The notes under the pieces are model-generated. The model saw only the letters and a list, made by a program, of their open reading frames with translations. It was not told the origin of the DNA and ran no database searches. A DNA stretch of 64,000 nt from Candidatus Poribacteria bacterium (GTDB lineage: Bacteria; Poribacteria; WGA-4E; WGA-3G). The translations under genes and the position numbers were made by a program. The number at the start of each line of letters is the position of its first letter. The stretch's first letter is position 1. The DNA lies in NCBI GenBank assembly GCA_028824125.1, contig JAPPES010000094.1:62001-126000 (forward strand). The letters are read 5' to 3'. Shown here in pieces: positions 36,500 to 44,699 of this stretch.

Positions 36500-37231
36500 T
36501 TAACGAAAGTTAATACCGATATTGTAAATAATCTCGGATGTCTCAAAAGAAAACACCGCACTCCCAATTATATGGGTTGTTGGTGATACTTCAATTTCTA
36601 CGCCTGCTTCTCCTGTAATCAGATTATAAGTATCATCGGTTAGAATTTGTTGAGTTGTAGATATATTCCGCCAGACATTTGAATAGAATACGCCAAAAAA
36701 TGGATTGAACTGCCATTCCGTAACAGTTTCAAGTTTATAGAGAAATCCAATTCCGCCAGTGAGCGTGGTGTTTGCATGATGCAAGACCAGACTTTCATTA
36801 TGGATTTGTGAATAACGAACTTGAGCATCTCCCCTCATAAAATAATCTAATGTTCTCGCAGTATTAAGAGGTCCTGTCGTTGTTAATCTCAACTCAAATG
36901 ATGGAGATGGCGGAATACTATCAGTCTCACGATTTGTTGTATCCAAAAATGCGACACCTGGAATAAAAGACATTTTCAGAAATCGATTAAATTGCCAGTC
37001 AAAACTGCCTCTCATATTCTGCGCACCGGTATTATATTCAGATTTTTCAGATGGGTTATACCATTGGTATCCTAAGCCAACAGCTGTTTTACCTTGTGGT
37101 AGATTCATAATACCAGTTTGTCCAAAACACGGAATACTTAACATTAACCCTACAAACACTACAAGCAGCGCACATAACGCAGACGACTCCAACATCTCTA
37201 ACGCGATACGCGCAGTGTTTTTCATATTCAT
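36500..37231 (-). CDS. Outer-membrane beta-barrel protein
   Basis: ATG 37231 is used because AAGGAG lies nine bases upstream; in the longer frame from 37252 that site would be inside the gene. A long signal region (VFVGLMLSIPCFGQ) is followed by MNLPQGKTAVGLGYQWYNPS and alternating amphipathic strands. The end is EIIYNIGINFR, with an aromatic/Arg terminus close to the usual barrel signature. It resembles small porin-like or OmpA-barrel proteins in length (about 200 mature residues). Partner unknown. Confidence 0.65.
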   Translation of the reverse strand: MNMKNTARIALEMLESSALCALLVVFVGLMLSIPCFGQTGIMNLPQGKTAVGLGYQWYNPSEKSEYNTGAQNMRGSFDWQFNRFLKMSFIPGVAFLDTTNRETDSIPPSPSFELRLTTTGPLNTARTLDYFMRGDAQVRYSQIHNESLVLHHANTTLTGGIGFLYKLETVTEWQFNPFFGVFYSNVWRNISTTQQILTDDTYNLITGEAGVEIEVSPTTHIIGSAVFSFETSEIIYNIGINFR

Positions 37232-37281
37232 CTTTGTTTGCTCCTTTTTCATTGTTCAATCTTGAACGCAATAAATCGTTT

Positions 37282-37311
37282 TCGGAATGCGTCGTTTTGG
37301 ACTTGCAAAAA
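37282..37311. repeat. 30-bp intergenic repeat, copy 2
   Basis: TCGGAATGCGTCGTTTTGGA then CTTGCAAAAA, differing by one base from 10109-10138. Confidence 0.6.
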
Positions 37312-37330
37312 GTTTAAAACCGGCTTTCAG

Positions 37331-37470
37331 AACGAAAAGCCTAATCCCGTGAAGACTACGGTCTCGGTATGGATGTCGCGTTTATAGAACATCAAGCCGA
37401 CTTCGGCACCGACGATCGCCTCCCACGCGCCGAACACTTTTCTGTTCATCTGTAGCCGTGAATGCACCTA
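37331..37470 (-). pseudogene. C-terminal barrel fragment
   Basis: The minus strand reads NRKVFGAWEAIVGAEVGLMF, YKRDIHTETVVFTGLGFSF and stop, with no start. The alternating pattern and terminal F fit the last strands of an outer-membrane barrel. It fills the space between the barrel gene and the first gene of the second mobile region; the remaining 110 bases (37471-37581) show nothing. Confidence 0.45.
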
Positions 37471-37581
37471 ACGTGTTTATTAATTTTCCCCTTGTATCAG
37501 ACTCTTACTATGTTGGCGAATTTAGGAAACCTCACCAACGGCATTACTAAAAAGAATCGCAATAAGTCGTCTTGGGATTGG

Positions 37582-38088
37582 TTAAAATTCAGATAACAGT
37601 TCATCTATAGGATTTAAATCTTTAAGGTTGACAGCATACGCGGGATAATGAACTCCATCAAAGGGGTCAAACTCTTCCCATAATGCATACCCTCTAATTC
37701 GTGCTCTGTCATTATCAATATCAATCTCCACACCTACATAATAATCCTTTGGGTTATCATGATATTCATCCTCTGGCACTAAAATACGGGTCTGATACCG
37801 TCTACTCGCAGTTTTGACATCAATCGTTGCTCCAGTTTGTGTTGGAAAATCCATTTGATCTGCTGAATACATATCCTTCCAATCCTTCATGTCCAAGTGA
37901 TGCTTTCCTTGACTTTGTAGGTATTTCGCGAAAGCAATCTTTCCCAATCTCCCAACCCGTAAATTCCGCTTATGTTCTTCTGGTGATTGTGAGATGCCAC
38001 GGTTATCGGGTTGATCTACGGCGCGCCTTGCAGCAAAATCAGTAGCATTTTCTAATTCTGTATCGGTAAATCTAATTGTCGTAACCAC
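37582..38088 (-). CDS. PD-(D/E)XK nuclease-like protein
   Basis: GTG 38088 follows AAAGGAGG. It encodes 168 residues. LRVGRLGKIAFAKYLQSQGK, then DQMDFPTQTGATIDVKTASRRYQTRI, then DYYVGVEIDIDNDRARIRGYAL fit the restriction-endonuclease core: an acidic residue after a helix, then IDVKTA as the D-x-K strand. Similar stand-alone proteins occur in phages and plasmids. Whether it cuts DNA is inferred only from this pattern. It is the first gene of the 37.5-64 kb mobile region. Confidence 0.55.
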   Translation of the reverse strand: MVTTIRFTDTELENATDFAARRAVDQPDNRGISQSPEEHKRNLRVGRLGKIAFAKYLQSQGKHHLDMKDWKDMYSADQMDFPTQTGATIDVKTASRRYQTRILVPEDEYHDNPKDYYVGVEIDIDNDRARIRGYALWEEFDPFDGVHYPAYAVNLKDLNPIDELLSEF

Positions 38089-38201
38089 TTTGACCTCCTT
38101 TTTTTTACGTAATATGCGAAGCAGGTGGATCGAAAAGAATCCAAAACAACCCGCCCGCCAATATAGGTAAGAGATGATGGTATATGCTTACCTATACGAT
38201 C

Positions 38202-38390
38202 TCAAGCTTTGCTTTTGAGTCGTTCAACAAGTTGACGTAATTCTGTGGGTGTTCCATCAGAATAAAACATTGATCGATAAGTTGATTTATTTATTTCACG
38301 TGCCGATTTCAAGATACACACGTCTCTTCGGTAGGAGCGAGTGTTTTTGCTGGGATGTTTCTTGTCGCTCGCGATCTTTGGACCAATCAA
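38202..38390 (-). pseudogene. Fragment of the YDGTxEEL small-protein family
   Basis: The frame ends SMFYSDGTPTELRQLVERLKSK, similar to SFTYDGTVEELKALIEKLK at the end of the protein at 14145-14348. Upstream the only starts are TTG 38390 and an internal GTG. It is probably a remnant with a lost 5' end. Confidence 0.35.
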
Positions 38391-38417
38391 CTTTGGCGTG
38401 ACACATCAGTAGACTGC

Positions 38418-38948
38418 TCAATATCGATATATCTTTATGTGTTCACCTAATTCAAGGGTGACTCCTTCAACTTCCTCCTCATCTATGATGGCGGATCTCA
38501 GTTTGATCTTGTTGGGTTCGACTCTCTGGAATCGTTCTGGAAGTTGCTCAGCCGGAATATTCACTATAACTGTCGGGATGTCGTCTTTCACTATCCGGAT
38601 GGTACAAATTCTTGTCTCGACTTCCTTGAGGTTGCGTTGTTTCATGTCATCTTTCAGTCTTTGTTTCAACAGTTCTGCAAGTTCGTTGAGTGCGCGCGCT
38701 TTTGCATTGTGCGGACGTGCGATCTTTTTACTCTCTCTTGCACCGTCAATAGACTTCTTGATGACATCTGCGTATAACGCATACTTATCCTCGTGCTTAT
38801 CTATGAGGGCAATGAGTTCGTCGGTCCGCTCACTGACTAACTCGCGGTCCCCTTTTGCTTGTGCCTTAGTGATAGCCCCGACGATGGACCGGATTTCACG
38901 TTTGATGTCGAAAAACGTGTCATGTTCTTGACTTGTGTGTTTCCGCAT
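38418..38948 (-). CDS. Siphovirus Gp157-like protein
   Basis: This encodes 176 residues. AGGAGAAACTA precedes ATG 38948. A helical first half (coiled-coil, DIKREIRSIVGAITKAQAKGD to IKKSIDGARESKKIARPHNA) is followed by LNELAELLKQRLKDDMKQRNLKEVETRICTIRIVKDDIPTVIV and PAEQLPERFQRVEPNKIKLR ... GVTLELGEHIKIYR. The shift from VET..CT strands to the 'P..lP..f..v.p.K' turn is characteristic of Gp157 proteins. Those are reported in phages and linked to phage resistance or recombination functions. The exact role is unsettled. Confidence 0.7.
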   Translation of the reverse strand: MRKHTSQEHDTFFDIKREIRSIVGAITKAQAKGDRELVSERTDELIALIDKHEDKYALYADVIKKSIDGARESKKIARPHNAKARALNELAELLKQRLKDDMKQRNLKEVETRICTIRIVKDDIPTVIVNIPAEQLPERFQRVEPNKIKLRSAIIDEEEVEGVTLELGEHIKIYRY

Positions 38949-38957
38949 TAGTTTCTC

Positions 38958-39008
38958 CTATCGTTTACCCATTTCATAGAGGGTGTTGGGTTGGAAGTTG
39001 ATATTCAT
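38958..39008 (-). CDS. 16-residue leader peptide candidate
   Basis: ATG 39008 with AAGGTAAA just upstream encodes MNINFQPNTLYEMGKR and ends at TAG, nine bases before the ATG of the Gp157-like gene. The stop codon overlaps the Gp157 ribosome site (TAGGAG), so translation of the leader could feed that gene. It could also be chance. Confidence 0.3.
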   Translation of the reverse strand: MNINFQPNTLYEMGKR

Positions 39009-39015
39009 TTTACCT

Positions 39016-39141
39016 TCAGACACGCACGCGTTGTATTTCAGGCGTAAATACCTCTTTGAACGTCAGTAACGTTTTGATATGCCATGCTTTGAGGGCTTCT
39101 AATGTAGGCGCATCTGAGTTAATATTACCGGCACGCCACAA
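39016..39141 (-). CDS. Possible 41-residue small protein
   Basis: TTG 39141 lies seven bases after AAAGGAG. The frame reads MWRAGNINSDAPTLEALKAW, HIKTLLTFKEVFTPEIQRVR and stops eight bases before the leader peptide. The composition is protein-like and the ribosome site good. No family was recognised. It probably belongs to the same transcript as the Gp157-like gene. Confidence 0.4.
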   Translation of the reverse strand: MWRAGNINSDAPTLEALKAWHIKTLLTFKEVFTPEIQRVRV

Positions 39142-39281
39142 ACTTATGCTCCTTTCGGTGTGATTAGGGTAGCTCATGGTGAGTCACCACACTTTGGGCT
39201 TTCACACCTCAAAGACCACGTGCCGAAACTCATAGTCGTCAATGCGGGCATATCAAGACTTTCCATTCGTTGACCGGACCG

Positions 39282-39407
39282 TTAAATTCGGTCTTGTATG
39301 ATCCGCCAGATGTCTTCCATCCTCGTGTTGATGTCTTCTAACCTGGTGCTTACATCATAAAGCGACCTTGCGATGTCTGCAAGCATCCCTGTGATGTCTT
39401 CTAACAA
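39282..39407 (-). CDS. Possible short coiled-coil protein
   Basis: An open frame from TTG 39407 (no ribosome site; also ATG further in) encodes LLEDITGMLADIARSLYDVS, TRLEDINTRMEDIWRIIQDR. The heptad-like LEDI spacing predicts a coiled coil, as in many small phage proteins. The start is uncertain. Confidence 0.3.
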   Translation of the reverse strand: MLEDITGMLADIARSLYDVSTRLEDINTRMEDIWRIIQDRI

Positions 39408-39619
39408 GTTTATGTGTTGCTGCTGAAGTTAAATTCACAGACTACGACACGAGAGTAAAGGAAATCCCTTTTCTCTAAGTCTAATAAAAATGACAGGACT
39501 ATAGGGGTGGGTGCGCGGATAGGCGCATCGCGAGGGAATAGAAAGGTATTCGGAGACCACCTTCCCTATAGGGGCTGGTTTCCATTAATCTCACACACAA
39601 AGCGCATGTTGTGATACAA

Positions 39620-39760
39620 TAGAAACCAGCGCTGTCATACCTAGTCTATGGCAGTGCTGTAGCGTCGCGGGTACTACCCATACCTGCGGCGCGCCTAATG
39701 AATTAGGAAGCTGCCCTGACGTAACCCACGCGAGACCGTGAATTTTTCTAACGTCAGATA
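39620..39760. ncRNA. Candidate structured RNA with four consecutive hairpins
   Basis: No open frame covers this stretch, but four stems follow one another: AGCGCTGTCAT/ATGGCAGTGCT (39629-39639/39649-39659, with G-T pairs), CGCGGGTA/TACCTGCG (39667-39674/39682-39689), CCTAA/TTAGG with a TGAA loop (39695-39708), and CTGACGT/ACGTCAG (39717-39723/39752-39758) enclosing CACG/CGTG. GTGATACAAT (39612-39621) could be a -10 region for the plus strand. Density of pairing far exceeds the surroundings. The strand and function are unknown. It is not a tRNA or a family I recognise. Confidence 0.45.
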
Positions 39761-39764
39761 CATT

Positions 39765-40540
39765 TTAACACCTAAACAAAATATGTGCAATAAAAAATGA
39801 ATTAATGTCCCAATATGTATATTTTGCATGACGGAACACCAAAAATGCATCAATCAATAGCACAAACTCGCCAAGAATAGCATAAAAACTTTCCATAATA
39901 TGTAAAATCTAAAAACTGTTCTGATACCCGTTTGGGGGTTGGTGTTTCTCTATACGGGGAGTGCTTGGGCAAAAGAAACGAATATGATAGGGTTCCGTCA
40001 CCTCGTTTTGGAGTGATGGCAATATTTCCGCCACGGAAGGTGTTACGGGATGCCGTCGCCCGTTGCCGCGCTCGTAGCACGGAATGCCAAATTTTGCCAC
40101 AACACACCGCCCCAAACCAACCACAAAGAGCAGTGCCCGAACGCATAGCGGAACGCCTATAGCGAAGCCTGCCATAGTGGTCGGTGTCCCGATAACTTTT
40201 ACACGAGAGACCGACAGCGACCGACAGCATTTGCACACTGCGTTTTTTGTGGGTGGGCATCGCCAAGACGGTCGTCTGCCCCGTTATATTGTTTTTTGAG
40301 GGAGGTGTGTCCGGTAATGCTTTCGTCGGGGCGTGCAAGGAAAAGCGTGCCGATAGTTTATGATATAGGGTGTCATACACAGGGGCAACGTTTGAAAGCC
40401 GTTAGAGGCGATTCTCGAAAGGAAATTATAAAACCCGATTCCGTAAGATGGCAATTGGGTATGTTTTGGTGTTTCAGCGGAATTTATTCTCAGACTTGCT
40501 TAATTGTTTTGAGTTTGAAAAAGAACTTTTGAATTTGAAA
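39765..40540. other. Gene-poor stretch
   Basis: About 780 bases. Open frames exist on both strands but are rich in Arg/Cys/Ser and look non-coding, and they lack ribosome sites. The content is GC-rich from 39930 to 40290 and AT-rich at the ends. I see no gene I can support. Confidence 0.3.
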
Positions 40541-41362
40541 CTATTTACTGCGAAAATAATCAATTATTAATTTGACTATTAAAGTACCGACAGAACCAGT
40601 AAGGAGTATCCATATTTTGTCATATTTAGTTAGCCAATTCTGAAATCGCTCTGGAGCTGATATTATTGCTTTCCATCTTCTCTCCCACTTTTCTTTTTCA
40701 GTTTTTCGCTTAGCCTCTTGATCATCTGCCTTGTAAGATGCCAGCAACTGCTCAAGACAATCTTTTGAAGGTCGTATTTCTTTGACTAAATTATCAATAG
40801 ATTCTGCATCCCATTTTTCTGCCAAAAAACTATCGGGATCGTATATCCAAGTATAGTCGTCAGGATGTCTTTCAACTCGCTTATTCCGGATAGCGTACCA
40901 TTTCCAGTCTCTATTATCCCTATCAATAGCATAAGCGGAAAAGCGGCATAACTGCCCTTTATGCAAGGTTGGCTTGTACTTGTGTAGGAATAATTTGTAC
41001 TTTTCCTGCATATCCATGTTTTTTGTAAGAAGATGGGGATTATCATCATAAATGTCCTCGAAATCCGTGAGTTCCCATTCTGATTCGCGACCAGATTCTT
41101 TCTTATAAAAACATTTATCAGTTGTATTATAGTAAGCAGAAGCTTCCGTAACACTTGGATGTCCACTATCTTGTACCCAAGATATCCAATTATATTTTAA
41201 GGATGGAGGATGGAGCATATTATAATATTCTGAGCTACAATGAAATTCGATCTTACCCACAAAAGGGGTAGTAACAGAAATAGTAAGTGTGCTGCTATCA
41301 TTTATATCAATGATTTTTCCCCTAATACTGTATTTATCGAATTCACCAAAAATAAGTTCCAT
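40541..41362 (-). CDS. Uncharacterised protein with C-terminal membrane anchor
   Basis: This encodes 273 residues. AAAGGGATTTT precedes ATG 41362. The first 70 residues are a beta-rich domain (YSIRGKIIDINDSSTLTISV, PFVGKIEFHCSSEYYN). The middle has a long charged helix (KADDQEAKRKTEKEKWERRW), and the end is IWILLTGSVGTLIVKLIIDY, one membrane helix. This soluble-domain-plus-tail-anchor plan is common among phage-defence effectors, but nothing here names a family. Base composition is AT-richer than the neighbours, suggesting separate acquisition. Confidence 0.55.
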   Translation of the reverse strand: MELIFGEFDKYSIRGKIIDINDSSTLTISVTTPFVGKIEFHCSSEYYNMLHPPSLKYNWISWVQDSGHPSVTEASAYYNTTDKCFYKKESGRESEWELTDFEDIYDDNPHLLTKNMDMQEKYKLFLHKYKPTLHKGQLCRFSAYAIDRDNRDWKWYAIRNKRVERHPDDYTWIYDPDSFLAEKWDAESIDNLVKEIRPSKDCLEQLLASYKADDQEAKRKTEKEKWERRWKAIISAPERFQNWLTKYDKIWILLTGSVGTLIVKLIIDYFRSK

Positions 41363-41472
41363 AAAATCCCTTTGTTAATTTATCCGGAAAAGTGTTTCAT
41401 CGTTGATTGTTATTTACGGCGTTGGTTTCGGTGGTGTCCGTTGAGAGATGGCACATAGACAAGTGGTCAAAC

Positions 41473-41814
41473 TTACGCCTCAATGAACGACACCCCTTTC
41501 TCTGTGACTCGCCACCGATTATTTCCGATGTCTTCCACATACCCCTCCTCTTCGAGATACCACAGAATGCCACCAATCAAATCGGCGTTGCGAGCAGAAT
41601 ATTCACCAGGCTGAGGAATGTCAAGCCGTTCGCTAATCCGAATCCGTAGCAAGCCTTTCCACCGATTGGCACGCTCTTTGTATAACGGGTCAAGCACTGC
41701 GTGCTTGAGTAGCTCAAGTCCATAAGCAGCAAATGCGTTGCGTGTGTTTTCATTCATTGTAAACCCTTCCCTGAACTTATCCGATTTTGCTGATTTCGGC
41801 AGTTGTCTCGTCAT
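41473..41814 (-). CDS. Winged-helix-like protein
   Basis: This encodes 113 residues. Its ATG overlaps the stop of the upstream gene (ATGA at 41811-41814), so the two are translationally coupled. The last 55 residues (RNADLIGGILWYLEEEGYVEDIGNNRWRVTEKG) look like a winged helix with an end wing. The N-terminal half is helical (NTRNAFAAYGLELLKHAVLDPLYKE). Role unknown; a regulator of its operon is possible. Confidence 0.5.
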   Translation of the reverse strand: MTRQLPKSAKSDKFREGFTMNENTRNAFAAYGLELLKHAVLDPLYKERANRWKGLLRIRISERLDIPQPGEYSARNADLIGGILWYLEEEGYVEDIGNNRWRVTEKGVSFIEA

Positions 41815-42194
41815 TCGCCTAAAATCTCATGCTCATCTGGAAATAGAAGATACCAATCCGTTTCTGGGTATTCGGTACACACAACCCAATGGACTGGATG
41901 CATCATCACTGAAAATTGTGGGTTGATATTCAGTTCGACACAGAGTTCCAGTACGATGTTCTCTAAATTCTCAGTGATGACTTCGCTGATTTTGAGAAAA
42001 TCTCGGTTAATTATCAGTAGAAGTTCTGGGTCAGGCTCTTTCTCGAAATCAATCCGTGCTATCTGTGCCCCTTCTGGCGTTTTTTCAAAGCCAATGATCC
42101 CTTGCTCACGACATTGTTCTGCGAAGTCCTGCCCGTGCAGAAAACTTGCGTTTGAAATCTCTTCAATGAGGTAGACGACGCAAATATGTGGCAT
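41811..42194 (-). CDS. Uncharacterised protein, possibly 5'-truncated
   Basis: ATG 42194 gives 127 residues (MPHICVVYLIEEISNASFLH ... DWYLLFPDEHEILGE). The ribosome site is poor, and the frame stays open and protein-like for a further 45 codons upstream (LDSAAVFQETLFTLEELVAI, HEKSIFTDTATVKKF) without any ATG, GTG or TTG. The gene has therefore either lost its start or uses a non-standard one. No family was recognised. It is coupled to the winged-helix gene. Confidence 0.5.
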   Translation of the reverse strand: MPHICVVYLIEEISNASFLHGQDFAEQCREQGIIGFEKTPEGAQIARIDFEKEPDPELLLIINRDFLKISEVITENLENIVLELCVELNINPQFSVMMHPVHWVVCTEYPETDWYLLFPDEHEILGE

Positions 42195-42376
42195 AAACTT
42201 TTTGACAGTTGCGGTGTCTGTAAATATCGATTTCTCATGTATCGCAACGAGTTCCTCTAAAGTGAAGAGCGTTTCTTGAAAAACAGCGGCGGAGTCTAAA
42301 GGTGTTTCTCCAGTTTTATATATGTGTTTCCCTTTTATATTCTATCGCACATATACTTTCATACACCACAAATCCT

Positions 42377-43087
42377 TTACCCGATCTTTACGCTTTCGCT
42401 GGTGTGTGTTTGTGTTTCGTCAAGGTCGCGAAGTTTTGAGAGATCGTAACCGCGGCGTTCGAGTTCTAAAAAGAGGGTTTCATCTGCTATGATTTTCAGT
42501 GTGAATACCCCGCCACCCTCAGAATATTTATATAATGCCCGATCAAGCGTTCGCATCGAAACGTCATAGTGCTCGGCTTCTGCTCGGCAGAGATTGACAT
42601 ATTCCTGCCAGAACGGATATTCGGGACCGTGGACGTATTTTTCCTTTATCCCGACAGAGCGAAGCGCGTGCTCATCAAGGATCGGGTATTTCTTTGGGTC
42701 ATAGAGGTGTAAGATCACAGACGCGACGGACTGTCTTACACCCTGTAAGCCCCCGTAGTAACTTATTAGCTTTTTGAGTTTCTCCCAATCATCACCCGGA
42801 CTGAACGCTTCTGCGGTGATCTTTTCAACATGCTCTGGTCGGTTATTGTCCATTATACTCGGAAGTGCCCGGTGTTTCCACTTTCCCATATCCTGCAATT
42901 CATCTGTCAGCAGATATCCGCCGGGTGTATTGAGGGTCTTGCGTGCATTTACGGCTTTTTCGATATCTATGACGGCTTGTTCTTGGTGTTGACGTTTTTC
43001 CGATTGGTCTTCAATGTAGCGTGCCTCCCAGTCAAGGATTTCTTTCTGAGTCGTAAATGGGAAGTGCATTTCGTATTCTGAAGCCAT
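42377..43087 (-). CDS. HhH-GPD-like protein with the same C-terminal tail as the adjacent integrase
   Basis: This encodes 236 residues. AAAGGAGAGGCTT precedes ATG 43087. LQGVRQSVASVILHLYDPKKYPILDEHALRSVG, then FWQEYVNLCRAEAEHYDVSMRTLDRAL, resembles the helix-hairpin-helix/GPD fold of DNA glycosylase-like proteins, in which the Asp of ILDEHA would be the equivalent active-site region. The usual catalytic Lys and Gly-Val-Gly hairpin are not clear. The last 35 residues (IADETLFLELERRGYDLSKL ... SESVKIG) resemble the end of the integrase 23 bases upstream (IDDETLRSELEKRGYNVTYQ ... AEIVKIR). Confidence 0.5.
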   Translation of the reverse strand: MASEYEMHFPFTTQKEILDWEARYIEDQSEKRQHQEQAVIDIEKAVNARKTLNTPGGYLLTDELQDMGKWKHRALPSIMDNNRPEHVEKITAEAFSPGDDWEKLKKLISYYGGLQGVRQSVASVILHLYDPKKYPILDEHALRSVGIKEKYVHGPEYPFWQEYVNLCRAEAEHYDVSMRTLDRALYKYSEGGGVFTLKIIADETLFLELERRGYDLSKLRDLDETQTHTSESVKIG

Positions 43088-43109
43088 AAGCCTCTCCTTT
43101 TTCGGTAAC

Positions 43110-43850
43110 TTATCTGATCTTGACGATTTCTGCGGTGGTCTCTATTTCCCGTTGGTAGGTGACGTTGTATCCTCGTTTTTCAAGTTCGCTCCGGAGTGTT
43201 TCATCGTCTATTTCACTAAGTGAGTTATACAAAAGCGGTCTTCTGTCAGACTCGGTTATTAATGCGATTGCTTCAACGGCTGCTTTGGCATCTGCATAGT
43301 TGACACCCAAGTACTTCTGCGTTGTGGAGATGTTCCGATGCCCAAGCAGCTCTTGCACCAGATAGATGTCGCCGGTCTTGTCGTATAGTCTCTGGGCGAA
43401 AGACTTCCGCAGTGAATGCGTCGCGATGTGTCCGTTGAGCCCCGCTTCAATGAAAGCCGTCTTGAGTATCTCGTGCGCGGTTTGCCGGTGCAGTGGCACC
43501 GTCCCCGATTGGTGGCGCGAAGGGAACAATGGACGTTTTGCGGCGATGGATCGGTAATGCTGGCGGTGCCAATTCACCAGCTCGTCAATCGCTTTCCTGC
43601 CGTCAGCGTTTACGGGAACAGAACGGCTGACCTCTCCACCTTTGACAATGGATTTCCCATAGAGCAAGTCCGTGACAGGCTTCCGGTTCTGAAATACATC
43701 GCCTATCCGTAAGCCGAGCAGCTCGCTGATGCGTCCGCCAGTAGAAACGCCTATCATGAACAGAGAACGGTTTCGGACCTGGTATGTGCCGGTGAAAGAG
43801 GCTGCTACCTGTCTGATCTCGTCGTTGTCAAGGGGTCTTGTGCCTTTCAC
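43110..43850 (-). CDS. Tyrosine recombinase (integrase), catalytic domain form
   Basis: GTG 43850 is preferred: AGGAG lies eight bases upstream and the product then begins KGTRPLDNDEIRQVAASF, as in short integrases. A longer frame reaches 44006 in a Lys/Arg-rich segment. Catalytic signatures are STGGRISELLGL (Arg), SIVKGGEVSRSVPV (Lys), THSLRKSFAQRL (HxxR), LGHRNISTTQKYLGV (His and nucleophile Tyr). There is no separate core-binding domain, so it resembles small phage/plasmid recombinases that resolve multimers or integrate the element. It overlaps the HNH gene by 23 bases. The C-terminal tail is shared with the next gene. Confidence 0.85.
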   Translation of the reverse strand: MKGTRPLDNDEIRQVAASFTGTYQVRNRSLFMIGVSTGGRISELLGLRIGDVFQNRKPVTDLLYGKSIVKGGEVSRSVPVNADGRKAIDELVNWHRQHYRSIAAKRPLFPSRHQSGTVPLHRQTAHEILKTAFIEAGLNGHIATHSLRKSFAQRLYDKTGDIYLVQELLGHRNISTTQKYLGVNYADAKAAVEAIALITESDRRPLLYNSLSEIDDETLRSELEKRGYNVTYQREIETTAEIVKIR

Positions 43851-44232
43851 TTTTCCGTCTCCTGCGATAGTTCCGCTTCCTGCCAACGGACGCGTTTTTT
43901 GTTTTCGCCGTGCGTTTGCGATAATCCTTGCGTTGTTCGTTTTTGGGGGGTGGGTCTTGGTCAGGGATTCGGATTTTCGTTGAATGCGCTGCCTTGTGGC
44001 ATTCACTGCAAAGTGCAGTCAAATCTGACAACCGCTCATTATAGATACGTTTATATGTCTCGTGATGTACTTCTGTTGCGGGTGCGCCACAGCGACAGCA
44101 TCGGAATCCAGCAGCTTGTAAAACGGCTTTTCGCTTTGTTTTCCACGCGTCTGATTGGAGATACCGGCGATAACGTTCTCTCGCTTCTTTTCCCCAATAC
44201 TTTTGCGCCCACTGCATCTGATACCATTTCAT
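43828..44232 (-). CDS. HNH endonuclease
   Basis: ATG 44232 has AAGGA seven bases upstream (ATG 44259 has none). YLQSDAWKTKRKAVLQAAGFRCCRCGAPATEVHHETYKR, then LTALCSECHKAAH, is a standard HNH with two CxxC zinc knuckles; the catalytic pair is HH in VHHET and the final H in KAAH. A long Lys/Arg-rich tail follows. Its 3' end overlaps the integrase start, so both are probably cotranslated. Such nucleases are frequent in phage and plasmid genomes. Substrate unknown. Confidence 0.8.
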   Translation of the reverse strand: MKWYQMQWAQKYWGKEARERYRRYLQSDAWKTKRKAVLQAAGFRCCRCGAPATEVHHETYKRIYNERLSDLTALCSECHKAAHSTKIRIPDQDPPPKNEQRKDYRKRTAKTKNASVGRKRNYRRRRKSERHKTP

Positions 44233-44378
44233 AAAAATATCCTTAGCCTCTTGCTTCATAAAACGATTTCACGCCTGCATTTCATTGCTCATTCGAGGGA
44301 ACATTGTAGCGGCAGGCCCACGGCGTACTCGGTGATGGCAGAGAAAAAACCGTTGACTTGTGGAAGCCAACGGCATGC

Positions 44379-44699
44379 TTATCGTCCCAGCCAATTGTAC
44401 ACGGTATCATGTTCTCCAATAAAAAACCAGACGAAGGTTTCCTCCTCTTTAGATGCGACGGCTCGATAACCTTTGGTAACCCTTGCAGACCAATAATTAT
44501 CATATCCCTCAAGTTTCTCAAACCTCAAAGAGGGGTAACTTGGATCTTCCTTAAGCAGTTTAAATTGTTTGTCTGCAAGGGTTTGAATGCGTGGTGGGAG
44601 TTTCCAATAAAGTTCCCAAAAACGACGGGTCGTTTTGTGAACGTACTGCGAAAACTCTCCACTCGATTCATAGGTACGTGAATCTTCCTGCCCGGACAT
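44379..44699 (-). CDS. RelE/ParE-superfamily toxin
   Basis: The ATG at 44699 lies inside the antitoxin gene (32-base overlap), giving 106 residues. The core VHKTTRRFWELYWKLPPRIQTLADKQFKLLKEDPSYPSLRFEKLEG, then NYWSARVTKGYRAVASKEEETFVWFFIGEHDTVYNWL, has the helical N-terminus and beta sheet of RelE-type mRNA interferases or ParE gyrase poisons. Conserved basic residues (R in SLRFEKL, YRAVA) fit RelE better. It is cotranslated after the antitoxin, and forms the last of three overlapping genes. Confidence 0.75.
   Translation of the reverse strand: MSGQEDSRTYESSGEFSQYVHKTTRRFWELYWKLPPRIQTLADKQFKLLKEDPSYPSLRFEKLEGYDNYWSARVTKGYRAVASKEEETFVWFFIGEHDTVYNWLGR

Noticed and set aside
39620-39760. Transfer RNA gene
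   Set aside because: Stems are not in cloverleaf order and there is no T-loop GTTCRA or acceptor pairing.
39850-40380. 176-codon open frame on the minus strand
   Set aside because: It has no ribosome site, is rich in Arg, Ser, Cys and Thr, and overlaps other open frames of the same quality; nothing in it resembles a protein family.
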